Shown: one piece after another, positions 25,321-37,979 of the stretch
Numbering within the stretch: position 1 is the first letter of the stretch
Layout of the letters: every line of letters starts with the position of its first letter
NCBI RefSeq assembly: GCF_048564905.1
Contig: NC_132993.1
Location: forward strand, 69,533,001 to 69,597,000
Origin: Vicugna pacos
Lineage: Eukaryota > Chordata > Mammalia > Artiodactyla > Camelidae
Reading direction: 5' to 3'
DNA length: 64,000 nucleotides
Program-made: the position numbers and the translations under genes
Notes under the pieces: model-generated
What the model was told of the DNA's origin: nothing
The model's input: only the letters and a program-made list of their open reading frames with translations
Databases searched by the model: none

Positions 25321-27237
25321 TCTTGGTTCTTACTCCCTTTGCATAACTACAGTTTACCTGAGTAATGGTTAACAAACTAGTGCAACAGTTAGTTGTTGGT
25401 GACAGTAGTGGGGAAAAACCAGTGACTAGTACAAGAAGGAACTGCCTCTCCCTTGTTTACTATGCAGAAGTTAAGAGCCCCAGGAGACCCCAGTATTCAG
25501 CCACAGACGAGAGATGAGTAAGCCACTGCCTTGCCCCTCTGTTAACTCGTAGTCTCATAATAGTGATCTGGTGTTAAGTATGCAGAATACTTGTCTATAT
25601 TCTGTCTGGATAGCCCCCTTGCAATGTGTGTACATTTGAGATTTAATAAGACTTCCTGAAAAACAGAACAGAATTATTCTCTGGAAGATACCAATAGGAG
25701 TTTGGATATAAAATCTTCTTTTCTTTTCTCATTTCATGAAGAAGTCAAAAATAGAAATGTTTATTTATTTAAGCTATATTTTATAGGACTTCATAGACTA
25801 TTCCATATTTAGTAATACATTTTCAGTTTAACAAACTTTCATAGTTTTTCTCCAAATTTCTAAATTTTAGCTTTTTTTCTAAAATTATTCTCACCACTGT
25901 TATTTTAAGCTAAAATTACACTACTTAATTTGGGTATCTATAAATAAATCTCATTCACTTCTGCTTGTAACAAAATTTATACTTTTCTCATTTACTCTAC
26001 TTTATAGAATCCAAGGTAAAAATATTCTTGTATTTTAGAATTTAATTTTTTATTAAGTGGGAGAAAGGCTTAAAAATGTAATTTGCATATAAATAGCAAG
26101 TGGTTTTTTTACATTAATGATAGCAATTTAGTAAATTTCATCCATTAAAAAGGGCATGCACCAGGCCAAAAATGTGCCGTTAAAAATATCGTTACAATTC
26201 AAATGCTTTGGAGTATAAACATTTCAAGTACAAATCTTTTCTATAGTCCAGAAGATTATAATTTTGGTATACAAAGTGCTTGAATAATGACAGCCATTAT
26301 AATTAAGTATAAAAGCTTAAACAGTAAGGAGGATAATGTGTGTCAGGTTAAAACTACTGTTTATAAACCATTAGGGCTCTTAATGTGTTAATTCAAAATA
26401 TATTTTCTTGATTCTAATGACATTTATAGGACACGTTGTTAAAGTATATGTTGATGGACACTGGTACTGTACATAGATGTAATAGAAAAGAAAAACTAAA
26501 ACAAACATTTTTATTAGAAAACTAGAATTAGGAAGAGAATAATGGCTGAAGTTATAGAAGTGTCTTAGTCACATTCCATGAAGAGAGACTTATATTAACT
26601 GGATTATTTTATTTAATAATTTCTAATAAAAAAGGAAGTAATGTTTTTTAGACAGCTACATTATTCCTTCTTTATTCATTTGTTTCTGTTCTCCACAATC
26701 TCCGAGTATCCTAACATCTTGTAACAATAGAATTGTTAAGTCTTTAATCCTGGTATAATTATGAGACTCGGTAGGGAGTCCAGAAAAAAATTACTTTGTA
26801 ATGTAGTTTTTATTTTATTTTACTTTTCTCCTTTGAGATATGCAGGAGTAGTAAATGCATTGGGACAATTAAATTACATTGTAGGAGTATTGTGATGAAA
26901 TGATGTGTATTTAACCTCTTGCTTTTTGTACCTATTTTGGTGCAGAGAATTTGGAAATATCGTTACACCCTGTTGTTTAACTGCCTTTAAAAATGTTTTA
27001 TGCAGCTAAACAAATAGCTAAATTTTATGGGTTTTTGTTGATGCCCTACTCTGGAGCAGAACTAAAAGGCATCGTGACTGCCAAAACAAATGAAGAAAAT
27101 CATTTCCCTTACTGTCTTGGCAGAACATTTGTACTTGATGGCTTTAAAATAACTTGATTTCCAGTGAGATCGTTCTCTTATCTTTTCTCTCCTGAGTGGA
27201 CATTTGAATGCAGTCCTGAGCCTGGTGAATTTTGTTA

Positions 27238-27292
27238 AAAAACAAAACAAAACAAAACAAACTCAAGTAAAAACAACAACAAAAACAAAACT
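27238..27292. repeat. (AAAAC)n A-rich simple repeat
   Basis: AAAAC and AAC units extend over about 55 bp with a short interruption. No SINE or LINE body could be attached to it. Confidence 0.8.
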
Positions 27293-30200
27293 TGAGTGAA
27301 TCTATGATGATATTGTTCCTTTGGAGAGCTCCCATGTGTTGGACCTCACAGTGGTGAGTACTCATAATGGAATATCCTACCTCTCTCCCTTCCATCCATC
27401 CAGAGTACTCTGGTTAAGACCCTTTACTTTACTCTGCTCTCAGAAATCCTGCCAGTCTTTCAAACTTGCTGAAATCCTACAGGATTTCCTCCCTAATTCA
27501 ACTGGAAATTACTTGTCTCAATTACTTGACACTGATGGCAGTACGTTCATGTCAGCAAATCTCCCCCAGTGAATTGACTGTGCCAAGAATGTGATAAAGA
27601 TACAGTGATTGATCCAAGTCTGTCAATAGGCAAGGAGTCAACAGTGACTGCACTGAAGGCCTTGTGCCAGGTAGGCATTTTAGGGATGTAGAAATAAGTC
27701 ACTGCCTTGCCCTCTGTTGACTCGTAGTCTGATAATCAGAGAGCTGGAGTTAAGTACGCAAATCTTTATAGTCATAGGTAGAAAAAGTAACAAAGGCAAT
27801 TTCAAGAATCAAAGGAAGGAGAGATACTATCTATTAAAAAAGTTATCGGGGAATATCTTGTAAGAGGTGCCTGAAATAATGACTTCATTAGTCTTACAGC
27901 AATTGCCACTGAGAGGTTTGCTTCTAGAAACAGCACACGTTCTGACAGTCCTAGAAAAGCCATATATTGTCTCCACCAGCACATAAGGCATTTTCTTTTG
28001 TTTGTGTTGAGAACTGTAAAGAGTCTGAAATTGTACCTGGCTTTTAAGACAAGTTAGCCTGTCATAGTTTCCTGGATGCTGGCAGAAGACAGATTTCTGA
28101 GCCAGAGACAGAGGACTCACTCACAGCACAGCAGGCGGCATGAGCCTCCTGTTTGCATCACTTGCCTTTTTCCCCTCAAGTCCCACAGCGGGTGGGCACA
28201 GCAGCCTAAAGAGACATACACACAGTGAATGTGTGTTGTACCCACTTAACCTGAAGCTCAGAAAACTCCCAGTCTTGTAAGAGGTCTGCTCTCAAACCTG
28301 TCCAACCTTTGCCCAGAGGGAGAATTTGTCTTTATTATCCAGGTCAGGAAACACATCTTCCATTTGCTCTGAGGAAGATTCAATCTTTGTCTTCCAAGGC
28401 AGTTTGCAAAGAATGTGGAACACAGACTGTCAATAAAGTGTAGAAATGGTCAAGAGAATTGCCCCCCAATAATGTGTTCAAATAGTCCTGGAAATAATGG
28501 TTATGAAGCAGTGATGGAGGGGAATGTGAGATAAGATGTTGAGGCTGGTTTATTGGCTGGATGCTGTTTCATCATTAAAAAGCTGGACTTTGGTATATTT
28601 TTCCAAAGAATTGATTAAGTTATCTAATACTTTGAAATTGTAGAAACACAGCTTAAAGGTCATTATTCTACATAATGAGGAAAAATGTGTAAGAAGGGAT
28701 GCTAATATTCTAAGAAGAAAACCCCTACATCTCGTAAATTAAGAGTGTTAAGAATATAAAGCATTATTCTGAATTACAGATGAGGTATTCTCTAATTTAG
28801 TCATATCAATACGCAAATAAGCCATGAAAATCTTAACAATGATAGATGACCCTAAAATAAATTTGTGTTTTGTGTTACACACACACACACTTTAGCATAT
28901 CCTTTTGCATAATTCATGCACCCAGAGTAAAATTGTAATTCTGAAACCAAATTAAATCTCAAATTAAAGTGGATTTTTGGAATCATCTGAGAAATCCTGT
29001 CACTCAGTGCCTGAATTTTTTCCAAAATAAAGGAGAAGTAAAGTTTATAAGTTCTGCGGTTTCCCTCCTAGGATCCTTATTCTATAGTGATGTCAGTGAC
29101 TTCTTAGGACGATGCAAGGCTGCAGTGGAACTTGACCTTATTTTTATGCGATATCTTTCCTATTAAAGGTTATGAAACCTACATGATCCACTGTTAGATT
29201 TACTGCTATAATGAAGAACATTGATTGTAGGATTTTTTGTGTGTGCTTTTGGCTTTTTAGTTTTCTTTATAAACGTGTTCTTTCTTTGTCTTCTTTTCTG
29301 CATCACAACATAAAAAATGTATTTTATATGTGTTTTTATTTAAAACGTATATACTCTAGAAAGCAAAAGAACACTAGGTGCAGAATATTGTTAGTAAGAA
29401 ACTTTTGGGGACTCATTATGCTAATAAGAACATCAAAGTAATATCATATGCCTGTAGTTGAAACCATAGAGTGCTTACTCCTATAATAATAAATACAATT
29501 CTAAAAGGATCATCATAATAGAATGCTTTTGTCACCACTTTTATAAATCCCCAGTATTTTTCATGTATTGGGGCTTAGATCTGGCTACATAATGTATAAG
29601 TTAAAGGCTTAAATTTTGACCATATTTGGGATTCAAACATGTATATCAGATTTCAAAGAGTAAAATGCCTACAGGGGCCAGTCAGGTAAAAGAAAGTCAG
29701 AAGCACAGCAGAGGGAGCCTGTCCCACTGCAAGAAGATGTCAGAAATTTTTGAATGTTGAGTAGTAATTCAAAGATAAATAAACTGTGTCCTCACTAAGT
29801 AAAAAATACCTTCAGTCAGCAACATCTATAACCAGTTCAATAACCAGAATGTTCTTCTATGCTGGCAGAAGACAGGATAGGATGATGGTAGGCAGAGGGG
29901 TGGGAGATACCAGGGAGAGATGATAGGAACTTTCGGGAGCAAACACATTGCCATCGATAGGAAGAGAGTCTGGCTTACTGGCCAGATATACATAGAGTTT
30001 CACAACATAAATATTGACACTGGATAGGAGGAAGCTGTACCTCAATCTAGATCCTAAGGCTCTTACGCATCTTGAGGAGCAAGACTATTTTTAGAAGTAC
30101 TATTAATATCTTAAGAGGCCCAGTCTATTCTCCTGGGAAATTTCTGCTCCTTTGCCGAAAATGTTAACTTGAGAATGGAAGATGATTGCCTACAAAAAAA

Positions 30201-30739
30201 TCCAAAGAAGTGTTGTTGTTGCATGGCTTAGAGCAGCCATAGAGGTAGGAGAGGAATAGAGAGCTTCTTAGGAGTCCTGTACACCAGTACATGTGGATCC
30301 AAGGTGCAGGTCTTTGGAAACAATGAAGAAAAAGCAATGGGTGTTCTGGTGAGAGCCAGCATCGCTCAACTTAGAATCCATCACCCCTGACCAGCAGAAC
30401 CTGTGAAGATGCTGCGTCACCATGAGAAGGTGATCCTGTGGAATTCTGAGAGACACACAAGAAGAGGGGTTGACTCAGCCTTTTCAGTTGGGCAGGGAGA
30501 ATGATTGATCCAGCAATTGTGGGGATAAACTGTTAACTAGGAGGCTCAAGGTCTTGAGGCACAGGAAACATTGGCGAACTTACCAGTTGCTACAGTTACT
30601 TAAGCGGACCGTATTCCTTGATTATTAGCCATAGATCTGCATTGTGGGGTTGGACAGAGAAGTGGGCATTTTTTTAAAAAAAGCTCCCACACAATACTAT
30701 TGCTTTGGTAAAATTCTGGTAAGAATGAAATGCAATGTT

Positions 30740-31400
30740 GAATCCGAAGTGCTTAGTATAAAAATTAGAAAGCTGAGAATGCCAAGTGTCAGTGAGGACT
30801 GCTGGTGGAGTATAAACATGTCACCACTCTGGAGAGCAATCTGGTGCTACATTAACAGAGTAAATATATGCTTTCGCTTAGACCCAGTAATTGTGCTCCT
30901 GGTTATACATACCAGTGATGTTCTGATACAGATCCCAGATGGACATGTACAAAGATGTACCATTGTTGGATGTGGTGGAGATTTGTAGATAACTGGCGTG
31001 TCCATCACTGGCAAAGGAGATAAGGGCACATGGGGGAGCCACAGAAATACTACAATATTACAAAGCAGTTAGAAACAACAGACTGTATGTGTATATAGGG
31101 CTATATATGGGGATCTTAAAAAACCTAGTTCTTAGTGAAAAAGATGAGAAAAACTTTACATAAATTAAAAAATACCATTTACATAAATGAAAGAGACACA
31201 AAAAGCAATATATACTTCATAAGAAAATATGCAAATCACACACAAAAAATTGTTACTGTTCCCAGTGACAGTTGACAGTGATTACCCCCTGGAGGGATGC
31301 AAGTAGAAGAAGGAAGGGAGGAAGCCTAGGAAGTAAATAGGTAATTAAAATATGAGAGGGACCTTTTAAAACCAAAAATAATAGTGAGTCATGAGTTGAA
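30740..31400 (+). mobile_element. Old L1ME-like LINE 3' fragment, sense
   Basis: The run 'ggactgctggtggagtataaacatg', 'ctggagagcaatctgg', 'gacccagtaattgtgctcctgg', 'acaatattacaaagcag' and 'agtgaaaaagatgagaaaaac', then 'accatttacataaatgaa', follows the C-terminal ORF2 and 3' UTR order of L1ME-class elements. The reading frame is badly decayed. Confidence 0.7.
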
Positions 31401-31639
31401 TAGTGTAACAAACTCAAACCTCCACAAGTGAGTTTATAAAGTAAAAGAAAGAAAAATTAGAACAATTTCATGCCGCGCCATCTGAAACCTATGCCAGTCG
31501 TATGATTAATCCTATAGTTTAAGCAAAAAGGGGAACAGAAGCAGTTGGAGAAAAGAAAAGGATAGAGGAAACAATTTCTTTCACTGGGGGGAAAAAAAAC
31601 ACTTCACAGTCAAAAATTGTTGGAATTGGGTAAAAAGTG

Positions 31640-32095
31640 CCTACTGATTTCTGCCTGTGGCTCCAGCAAAGTGCTAGGCACTACTGGAGGTGAAAACACG
31701 GTATTTGATATATTCTCTCACTTCAAGGAAGAAACCAGAAAATTTGAAATATAGCAAAGATTTTCTGAAATCCGGTGGGAGACTGGTAGAGTTAAACAGT
31801 GTTTTTAAAAAATAATCAAAGATGTTGGTGGTATATTATGAAGTGAGCCATTATAAAGAGTCATCCGTTTATTCTTTTATGCAGCAAACGCTACAGAGAG
31901 TCCATAACACCAGGTTCTCTGCTGAATGGTAAAAATGGAAAGGGAACTCAAGGAGGTGCCTGATGTGGAGGGGCAGACAAGTGCAGGAGGAAGGCTGGAC
32001 AGCGGAGGTTATGGCAGGTTAAGTGCAGAGCAGTGCTGGTTGATGTGTGGGTGGCCTCTAAAGGCCTGAGACTTGAGATGAGCCTTCAAAGAGAT
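31640..32095. repeat. Ancient mammalian interspersed repeat, family not assigned
   Basis: Two neighbouring segments read 'agtgctaggcactactgg ... ctctcacttcaagg' and 'ccgtttattcttttatgcagcaaacg ... aaggaggtgcctgatg'. These are phrases of the same old repeat type as at 12.5 kb, perhaps two overlapping copies. Confidence 0.4.
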
Positions 32096-32321
32096 TAGAA
32101 AATAATAGCTTAAAATAAAAGCTCAAAGATACGTGTTTTAATTTTGCAAATGATACTGGAAAGAAGATAAAGTCTTGCTTGATACTCTCGAAGAAGAAAA
32201 TAGAACCAACAAAAACAGACCAAAGTAAAATGTATTGAATTACAGAAAACAATGAATTGGTTTTTTAGTGTGATTTATTTTTATATGCAGTTTCATAATA
32301 GTCCATTATCTTTTCTTTCAG

Positions 32322-32381
32322 ATACACTGGCCTAGTACAGCACTGAAAACAGAAGAATGCATAATGAAAGGAAAAGATGCT
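32322..32381 (+). CDS. SEMA3E: SEMA3E exon 3
   Basis: A 60-bp, 20-codon phase-0 exon that reads IHWPSTALKTEECIMKGKDA. It joins exon 2 to give ...SSGYRE-IHWPSTALK, matching the recalled human SEMA3E segment IHWPSTALKMEECIMKGKDA with one change (Met to Thr). The Cys in EEC belongs to a conserved sema-domain disulphide. Borders are a strong CTTTCAG acceptor and an ideal GTAAGT donor. The size equals the small third exon typical of class 3 semaphorin genes. Skipping it would remove exactly 20 residues in frame. Confidence 0.96.
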
Positions 32382-33764
32382 GTAAGTATTATTCATTGTA
32401 AATTAAACAAATCAGTTATATTCCTGGTCAGTCACAAAGGACTGAATCTCTAAACTTTTATTTGCTTCTAAAAAGCACATAGGCAATTTGTTTCAGGAAG
32501 AAGAGAAAATATGCCTGTACATAAATGATATATGCATATGTATTTTCTATATATATAATTACTTAAAAATTAATTTCATTGTAGAGTTTAATGAAACTGA
32601 GATACCATCTAGATCTTGGTTTTTATTTTGTCTTAATATATTGTAATCAACTCAGATTTATAAATTCCTTATAGTAATGCTTATTTCGTATGTATTTGGG
32701 AGAAAAATAATTTCAGGCAGTTTCTTAATTTAAGGAAAAGCTAAGCACATTCTTTGTGAGATTTCATTGCACTGTGTTTAATAAATTAGAAACAAACTAA
32801 AGGAGAGAAAAGAAAAACTTTGAAAGACGATGGCAAAGGCAGTAAACAGACTTTACCTATTGCAAATGTTGGAGGATGTCTCCTTCTGAAAGAGTCATAA
32901 TCTGTTTCTCCATAACATCCCTGCAGCGTGGGAGAGGGAAGAGGTGGTACAGCAGCAGCAGCCCTGCCAAGGGTGCTGGCACATGAGTGCAGGGACTTGA
33001 CAGATGCTGGGAGTAGCTGGCTGACGACACAAGTCACGACTGTGGAGGAAGACATCCACATCTCTTTTGGAAAATTAACTCATTTTTCTTTTCAGTAAGA
33101 AAAAGAAAAAAAAAATTACCGTGTAAGAAAGTAACACACATCATACCAACTCCTGATTCTCTCTAGCAACTGGGTAACAGCCAAGGAATGAGTTAAGACA
33201 TTCTTGCTGCCTTAGTCTACAGCATGATGCTGACTAATTGAACACATTCAGAGGCTGTGTCAGTCTAAGCGCAGCTGAACCCAGATGTGGTTTAATTGGC
33301 TCAGTCAAGATGTGATGGTTTCAGGAGATGAAAAGCATGTGCTTATAGCAGTATGCAAATAGAATATTTTTCTCATCTGATTGATCAGATTTTCCCAATT
33401 GTATGCGTCATCAACAGAATAAGATGCTGCCTGATTGGGAAATTGAAGAAATCTGTGTGCACCAGATAATTAGTTCAGCAGTGCCTTCCTTGTTCTTACA
33501 TATCTTACATAATCTGAATCACTTATAATGAGATGGTTTTGCTGGCTTTTTCATCCTAATACTGTTATATGAGAGACTTTGAAAATTAGAATCTGTCCTT
33601 ATAAAACATTACATTTACTATTGTATGTATTGGCACCAAAGTAACATTTAGCAGTAAAAGGGCTTAGTATTTTTCTCATTTTTTGTAAATGAATTAGCAA
33701 TACCTAATTTGCCAACAAGGAGTTTGCTAGAATTAATTTAGTCAAGTTGGTTTGAAGCATTTTT

Positions 33765-33905
33765 AAATTTGTTGTCATTCAACAGACTCATCTAGTGACT
33801 TATGTATTAAAACTTTGTTAAGCATGGAGTATGTCTTAGGTACTGTGTTTGATTAACTGCAGAATACAGAGATGTGTAAAATCAAGACTCTGTTCTTGAT
33901 AAGCT
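33765..33905. repeat. Ancient interspersed repeat fragment
   Basis: The text 'cattcaacagactcatctagtgac ... catggagtatgtcttaggtactgtg ... aatacagagatgtg ... tgttcttgataagctaatag' follows the outline of the old repeat found at 12.5 kb. Confidence 0.4.
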
Positions 33906-33924
33906 AATAGTTGAATCCCAGCAT

Positions 33925-34140
33925 AGGCAGACTAGAGCTCTGGGACCATGTGTGGCCTGCCATGAATGAAGTTTGATTGGAACACAACCACATACATTCC
34001 TTTTTGTATCGCCATTGGCTGCTTGCATACTGTTGCTGCAGAAGTAAGTAGTTACAACAGAGAGTGGATGGCCCATCAAACTAAATATACTTACTCTCTG
34101 GTCCTTTATAGAAAAAGTTTGCAGATCCCTGGACTGTAAT
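33925..34140. mobile_element. hAT-type nonautonomous DNA transposon fragment
   Basis: The blocks 'ggcagactagagctctggg', 'gaagtttgattggaacacaaccacatacattcc', 'attggctgcttgcatac', 'agtagttacaacagagag', 'atggccca', 'ctggtcctttatagaaaaagtttgcagatccctgg' match a common mammalian hAT element ('...ttattggaacacagccacg...ctggccctttacagaaaaagtttgccgaccc'). I cannot name the exact family. Confidence 0.7.
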
Positions 34141-34612
34141 CTTAAGAGTAATATATATAAAAGGTTATTTTTATCAGTTTTTTGTTTACTTGAAAATTCT
34201 CCCTGAATGTGCTTTATGTGACTGTATGAGTTTGAAAATACGACTTATTTTCCCAAACATCAAAGCTCTGTATATGCCCTAAAGTCTGCATATGCTTCCT
34301 TAAGGGTAATGAAGCTTTTTCTGATTATTCATTGTCTGATGTTATGCTGATTCATTGTTTATATGTAATTTTAAAAAAATACCAGCATCGGGAATAATTT
34401 AATCACTTGGTAGAACATATTGCCATGAAAATCTTTACACCTGAATACATTTCTGAACGGTGCTTTTTTTATCCCTCAGTTGTGTACTAGAGTACATGAA
34501 AATGGTATGCCCCCATTATTAACTGTAATTCATACATCACTGCTGACTAAAATGTGCGTCAGTCCTCCAGTCTCTTCTGCTGGTCCTTGTCCTCTTTTCC
34601 TTGAGCCCTGTT

Positions 34613-34637
34613 GTCTCCTCTCGCCAAAAGAGGAGAC
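34613..34637. repeat. Perfect 9-bp hairpin in intron 3
   Basis: GTCTCCTCT (34613-34621) and AGAGGAGAC (34629-34637) are exact reverse complements separated by a 7-base loop. The structure ends 54 bases before exon 4, in the zone of the branch point and polypyrimidine tract. Confidence 0.9.
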
Positions 34638-34666
34638 ACTAGCCAATTTATTACACTAGCCAATTT
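34636..34666. repeat. Tandem 14-bp direct repeat before exon 4
   Basis: ACACTAGCCAATTT occurs at 34636-34649 and 34653-34666, a period of 17. It runs directly into the pyrimidine tract of the exon 4 acceptor and overlaps the right arm of the hairpin by two bases. Confidence 0.92.
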
Positions 34667-34691
34667 CTCCCTTTTTTTTCCCCTGCTTTAG

Positions 34692-34817
<126 letters not shown>

Positions 34818-35413
34818 TGATTTCATTCGTTGCAATCAGTGAATTATCAAAAGTAATGCTGAAGAGAACTTTGTTTTAAAAAGAAAGGTTGTGACATTTC
34901 TTTGGATGAAAGAGGAAGAGCATTTGTGATCTGATTCACCTTGCTTGAGTCAAAGAAATGATCTCTCTGGGCCTTAAAATCTTTGTCAGCTATAAAATCT
35001 GTGAGCCAATTAACTCTTTATGTATTCTTCACTGAACGATTTCCTTTGCTTAATTTGTCCACTTGAAGTATTTCTTAATATCAAAATGTTCTCTCTTGTG
35101 TTTTTATATAAATTTTTATTCCTGAAAGCACCAAATTAGAATGAGTATACATATGAATATATATACACATATGTATTTATGAATACGTTTATACAAATAA
35201 AATTACTACATATAGTATTTTTAAAAAGACACGCAAAGACCTGTTGATCCTGTAATAACTCCTTTTCTCAGCCTGGGGAGTTGGGGTGGGATGGGGAGAG
35301 ATTGTAAACTGACTTAAGCTAAACATTAGTGGGTGAGAACTATACGTGTCTTCCTGGACCCCACCATTAGGTGATATGGTATCATGAAGGCAAATCCCAG
35401 CTGAATTCTGCCG

Positions 35414-35457
35414 CACACACATGCACACACACAGACACAGACACACACACACACACA
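35414..35457. repeat. (CA)n microsatellite
   Basis: CACACA tracts broken by ATG and AGA units, giving about 44 bp of imperfect dinucleotide repeat. Confidence 0.9.
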
Positions 35458-36099
35458 AAATACTTACTAACAAACAACCTTGAAGAGCAATCATATAAAC
35501 TGTTTCAACCTTGGTGAGTTCTCCACTCTTGTTTATTTAGGTACATTTTCAAGCACCTTATGTCATAGTTTCACTGTGAGGCATACTAAACAATATACTG
35601 GTGTCAGGGCCTGCTACCTTTTATTGAGTTTAGAAGGCAGAATCCTCAGTTAAGACAGGACACAGACAAAACAGAGCTACAGCAGTTAGTTTCTCCTGAT
35701 TCTTACACCCCGTTTATGAAAAGGGTAGCAGTGACTATAAAATATTTTCAGCCACTGCACGTGAAGAACAACATTCATTTCATTAGTGAAAAATTATTTC
35801 TGATATTCTTGATTCTAGTTAATATTCAGGTGCACACGAAATTAGTAGTATCTGAAGTGTTTACTCTTACTGCCTCTGCAGAGTGCCCTGATTGAGGTAT
35901 TTCAGCCGTGAAGTGTCTTTATAGGCAGGATTTTTGATTTGCATATTTTAAATGCTAACTAACCATCCCTAGTTGTAGATTAATGTTAAGTAGCATACAC
36001 AAACACATCATAGTGTATTTACTAAATTATTTTACGGAAACAGTGCCGGCCATATAGTGGGAAAGACTTCAGACAAAGACGTCGAAAGCAAATAAATCC

Positions 36100-36195
36100 A
36101 GTGCAAAGTCAGAATGTTTACATATATACAGATATACAAAGTATACATATGTGTACACATATGTACACATGTTTATACAAACACAGATATTCATG
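36100..36195. repeat. AT/ACAT-rich low-complexity tract
   Basis: Repeating ATACA, TATAC and ACACATATGT units, partly self-complementary. Confidence 0.75.
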
Positions 36196-36214
36196 CAAAC
36201 TTAGAATATATACA

Positions 36215-37575
36215 ACTTTTGGTGCAGATCTATTGGCAACAATCCTCTTAGTTTTCATTTATCTGAAAATACCTGTATTTCATCTTTTTTTTGGAAGGAT
36301 ATTTTCCCTGGAGATAGAATTCCGGTTAACAATTTTTTTTTCTTTAAACATCTCAGAAATGCTTTATTATCTTATAACCGCTTTCTGTTGTAAATTCAGG
36401 TTTCATTCATAATGATATTACTCTGTTTGTAATTGCTTTATCTTTCAAAATTTTCTGTCTTTGTTTTTCAGTAGCTTTTCTATAGTGTGCCTATGTGTGT
36501 GGTTGGAATGGTAGTTGGGAGATTGGTATTTATATTTCTTGGGACACTAAGATTTTTAGGTACTGAGTTTACATTTTGTGCCAAACTTATGGCCTTTTTT
36601 TTTTAAATTAAATCTCTGCCTCATTCCTTCAATCCTCTCATTCAGAGAGAGAGAAAGAGAGATAAATAGACAGACAGACAAACAGACAGGCAGACAAATT
36701 GACTTTTGGGCATTGTCCCACAGATCACTGAGAGTCTGTTCATTTTTATTCACTCTCTTGTCTGTTTTTCCAATTGAATAAATATTATTCATTTCTTTTC
36801 AAGCTTATTAACCCTTTCTTCTGACATCTTTAATATGCTGTTAAGCCCACTCCACTAATGGTATGTATAAATACTGTACTTTTTAGTTCTAGAACTTTCA
36901 TTTTGTATATTTTCCATTTCTATACTGAGCTTTCCCCCATATTTTTACCCATTGTGACTATATTTTCCTTTAAGCCTTTGAACATACGTTAACAGCTATT
37001 TTAAAATCCCTGTGTGCTAACTTAAACACCTGGGTCAGCATAAGGTAATTTTGCATTGACTACTTTTTCTCTTGCTGTGGATCATATTTTCTTGTCTCTT
37101 TACATGTCTAGTAATTTTTATTTTGTACTGGACATTATAGATTATATGTTTTTATTTTGTGTTCTGAATTCTGTTATCTTTTGAATAGGGTCAATTTTTA
37201 TTCTAGTAGGGCGTTTACCTGTCAAGACTCCCACTCCAAGCTCCCTTGCAGCAGGCAGCAGCCACAAATCTCTGTCAACTTTGTAGCCACTGCTTTTCAT
37301 GGTCTGCTTGCACCTGTAGTTCAGCTGTCAGCTAAAGATTTGGGAGAGAGTATATGCATATATCTCAGGGTGCCTCCTTCAGTTTCTGGGTACGTTGTCT
37401 CACTTTTCATCTGATCTGGTACCTTAGATATCTGTTCTGTGGCTTTCCAGGCTAGTCTCTAGCTTTCTGCTTGAGTTGTAGCCATTCCTCACCACATGAA
37501 TTAGGAGGTTTCCTTGAGTGAAGAACTCTCCAGTCTCTGTCTGCTCTTACCTCATCTCCAGTGCCTTCAAATAAT
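36215..37575 (-). mobile_element. Old L1-lineage element (L1M/HAL1-like), antisense
   Basis: The + strand reads in order: 'ctgaaaatacctgtatttcatc', 'ggaaggatattttccctggagatagaattccggtt', 'cattgtcccacagatcactgagagtctgttcatttttattca', 'ttctagaactttcattttgtatattt', 'ttgaacatacgttaacagc', 'tttacatgtctagtaatttttattttgtactggacat', 'ttctagtagggcgtttacctgtc'. This order matches antisense text of old L1-related elements. It forms one coherent copy of about 1.36 kb, interrupted by a GACA microsatellite. No frame is intact. The subfamily is uncertain. Confidence 0.6.
36645..36700. repeat. (GA)n(GACA)n microsatellite
   Basis: GAGA units pass into ATAGACAGACAGACAAACAG units inside the antisense L1-lineage element. 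Confidence 0.9.
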
Positions 37576-37979
37576 TGTTTTTTATATTTTTTACTTAGTT
37601 AATCATCATTATCTGTGGGAGTTAGTTCAATACAAGCTGCATTGTCACTATTAGAAGTGAAACGCCATGTAATTCACCTTCACATTCATGACGTTGAATA
37701 TTTTTCTCATGTAAGTGTCTAAGTATTAGGTATGATTAAAACATATTTTGAAAACAAAATTCTCTGTGTCATAAAAGGAATTTGTGGTCATATGATAATA
37801 AGGGCAGTGAAAGATTTATTCCCAGAACTCTACTTAGAGGCTTGATAATTTCATATGAGGGAATGAAAAATTGTAAATTATTATAGGTAAAGAAAATGCT
37901 TTGAAAAATACAGAGAGAGACACATATGGAGTAGGTTCACAGACATTAGTCTAGTTGGTTGGGAAATAGCAGGAGTTAA

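Larger units (their letters stand above)
22584..32321 (+). other. SEMA3E: SEMA3E intron 2
   Basis: A phase-0 intron of 9.7 kb. The donor is GTATGG and the acceptor CTTTCAG at 32315-32321. No exon was seen inside. It contains MIR, an antisense L1 3' end, an old sense L1 and several low-grade ancient repeats, listed separately. The remainder (for example 22700-23900, 25620-27230, 27800-29640) shows nothing I can name and is very AT-rich around 25.7-26.9 kb. Confidence 0.9.
32382..34691 (+). other. SEMA3E: SEMA3E intron 3
   Basis: A phase-0 intron of 2.3 kb, GTAAGT to TTTAG. It carries an hAT fragment and an old repeat in its 3' half. It also holds a unique-looking stretch at 33.29-33.52 kb and a hairpin plus direct repeat just before the acceptor. 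The first kilobase shows nothing recognisable. Confidence 0.92.

Noticed and set aside
29640-30620. Possible old repeat with purine-rich text
   Set aside because: Scattered phrases look repeat-like but do not follow any family order I know, so I did not annotate it.
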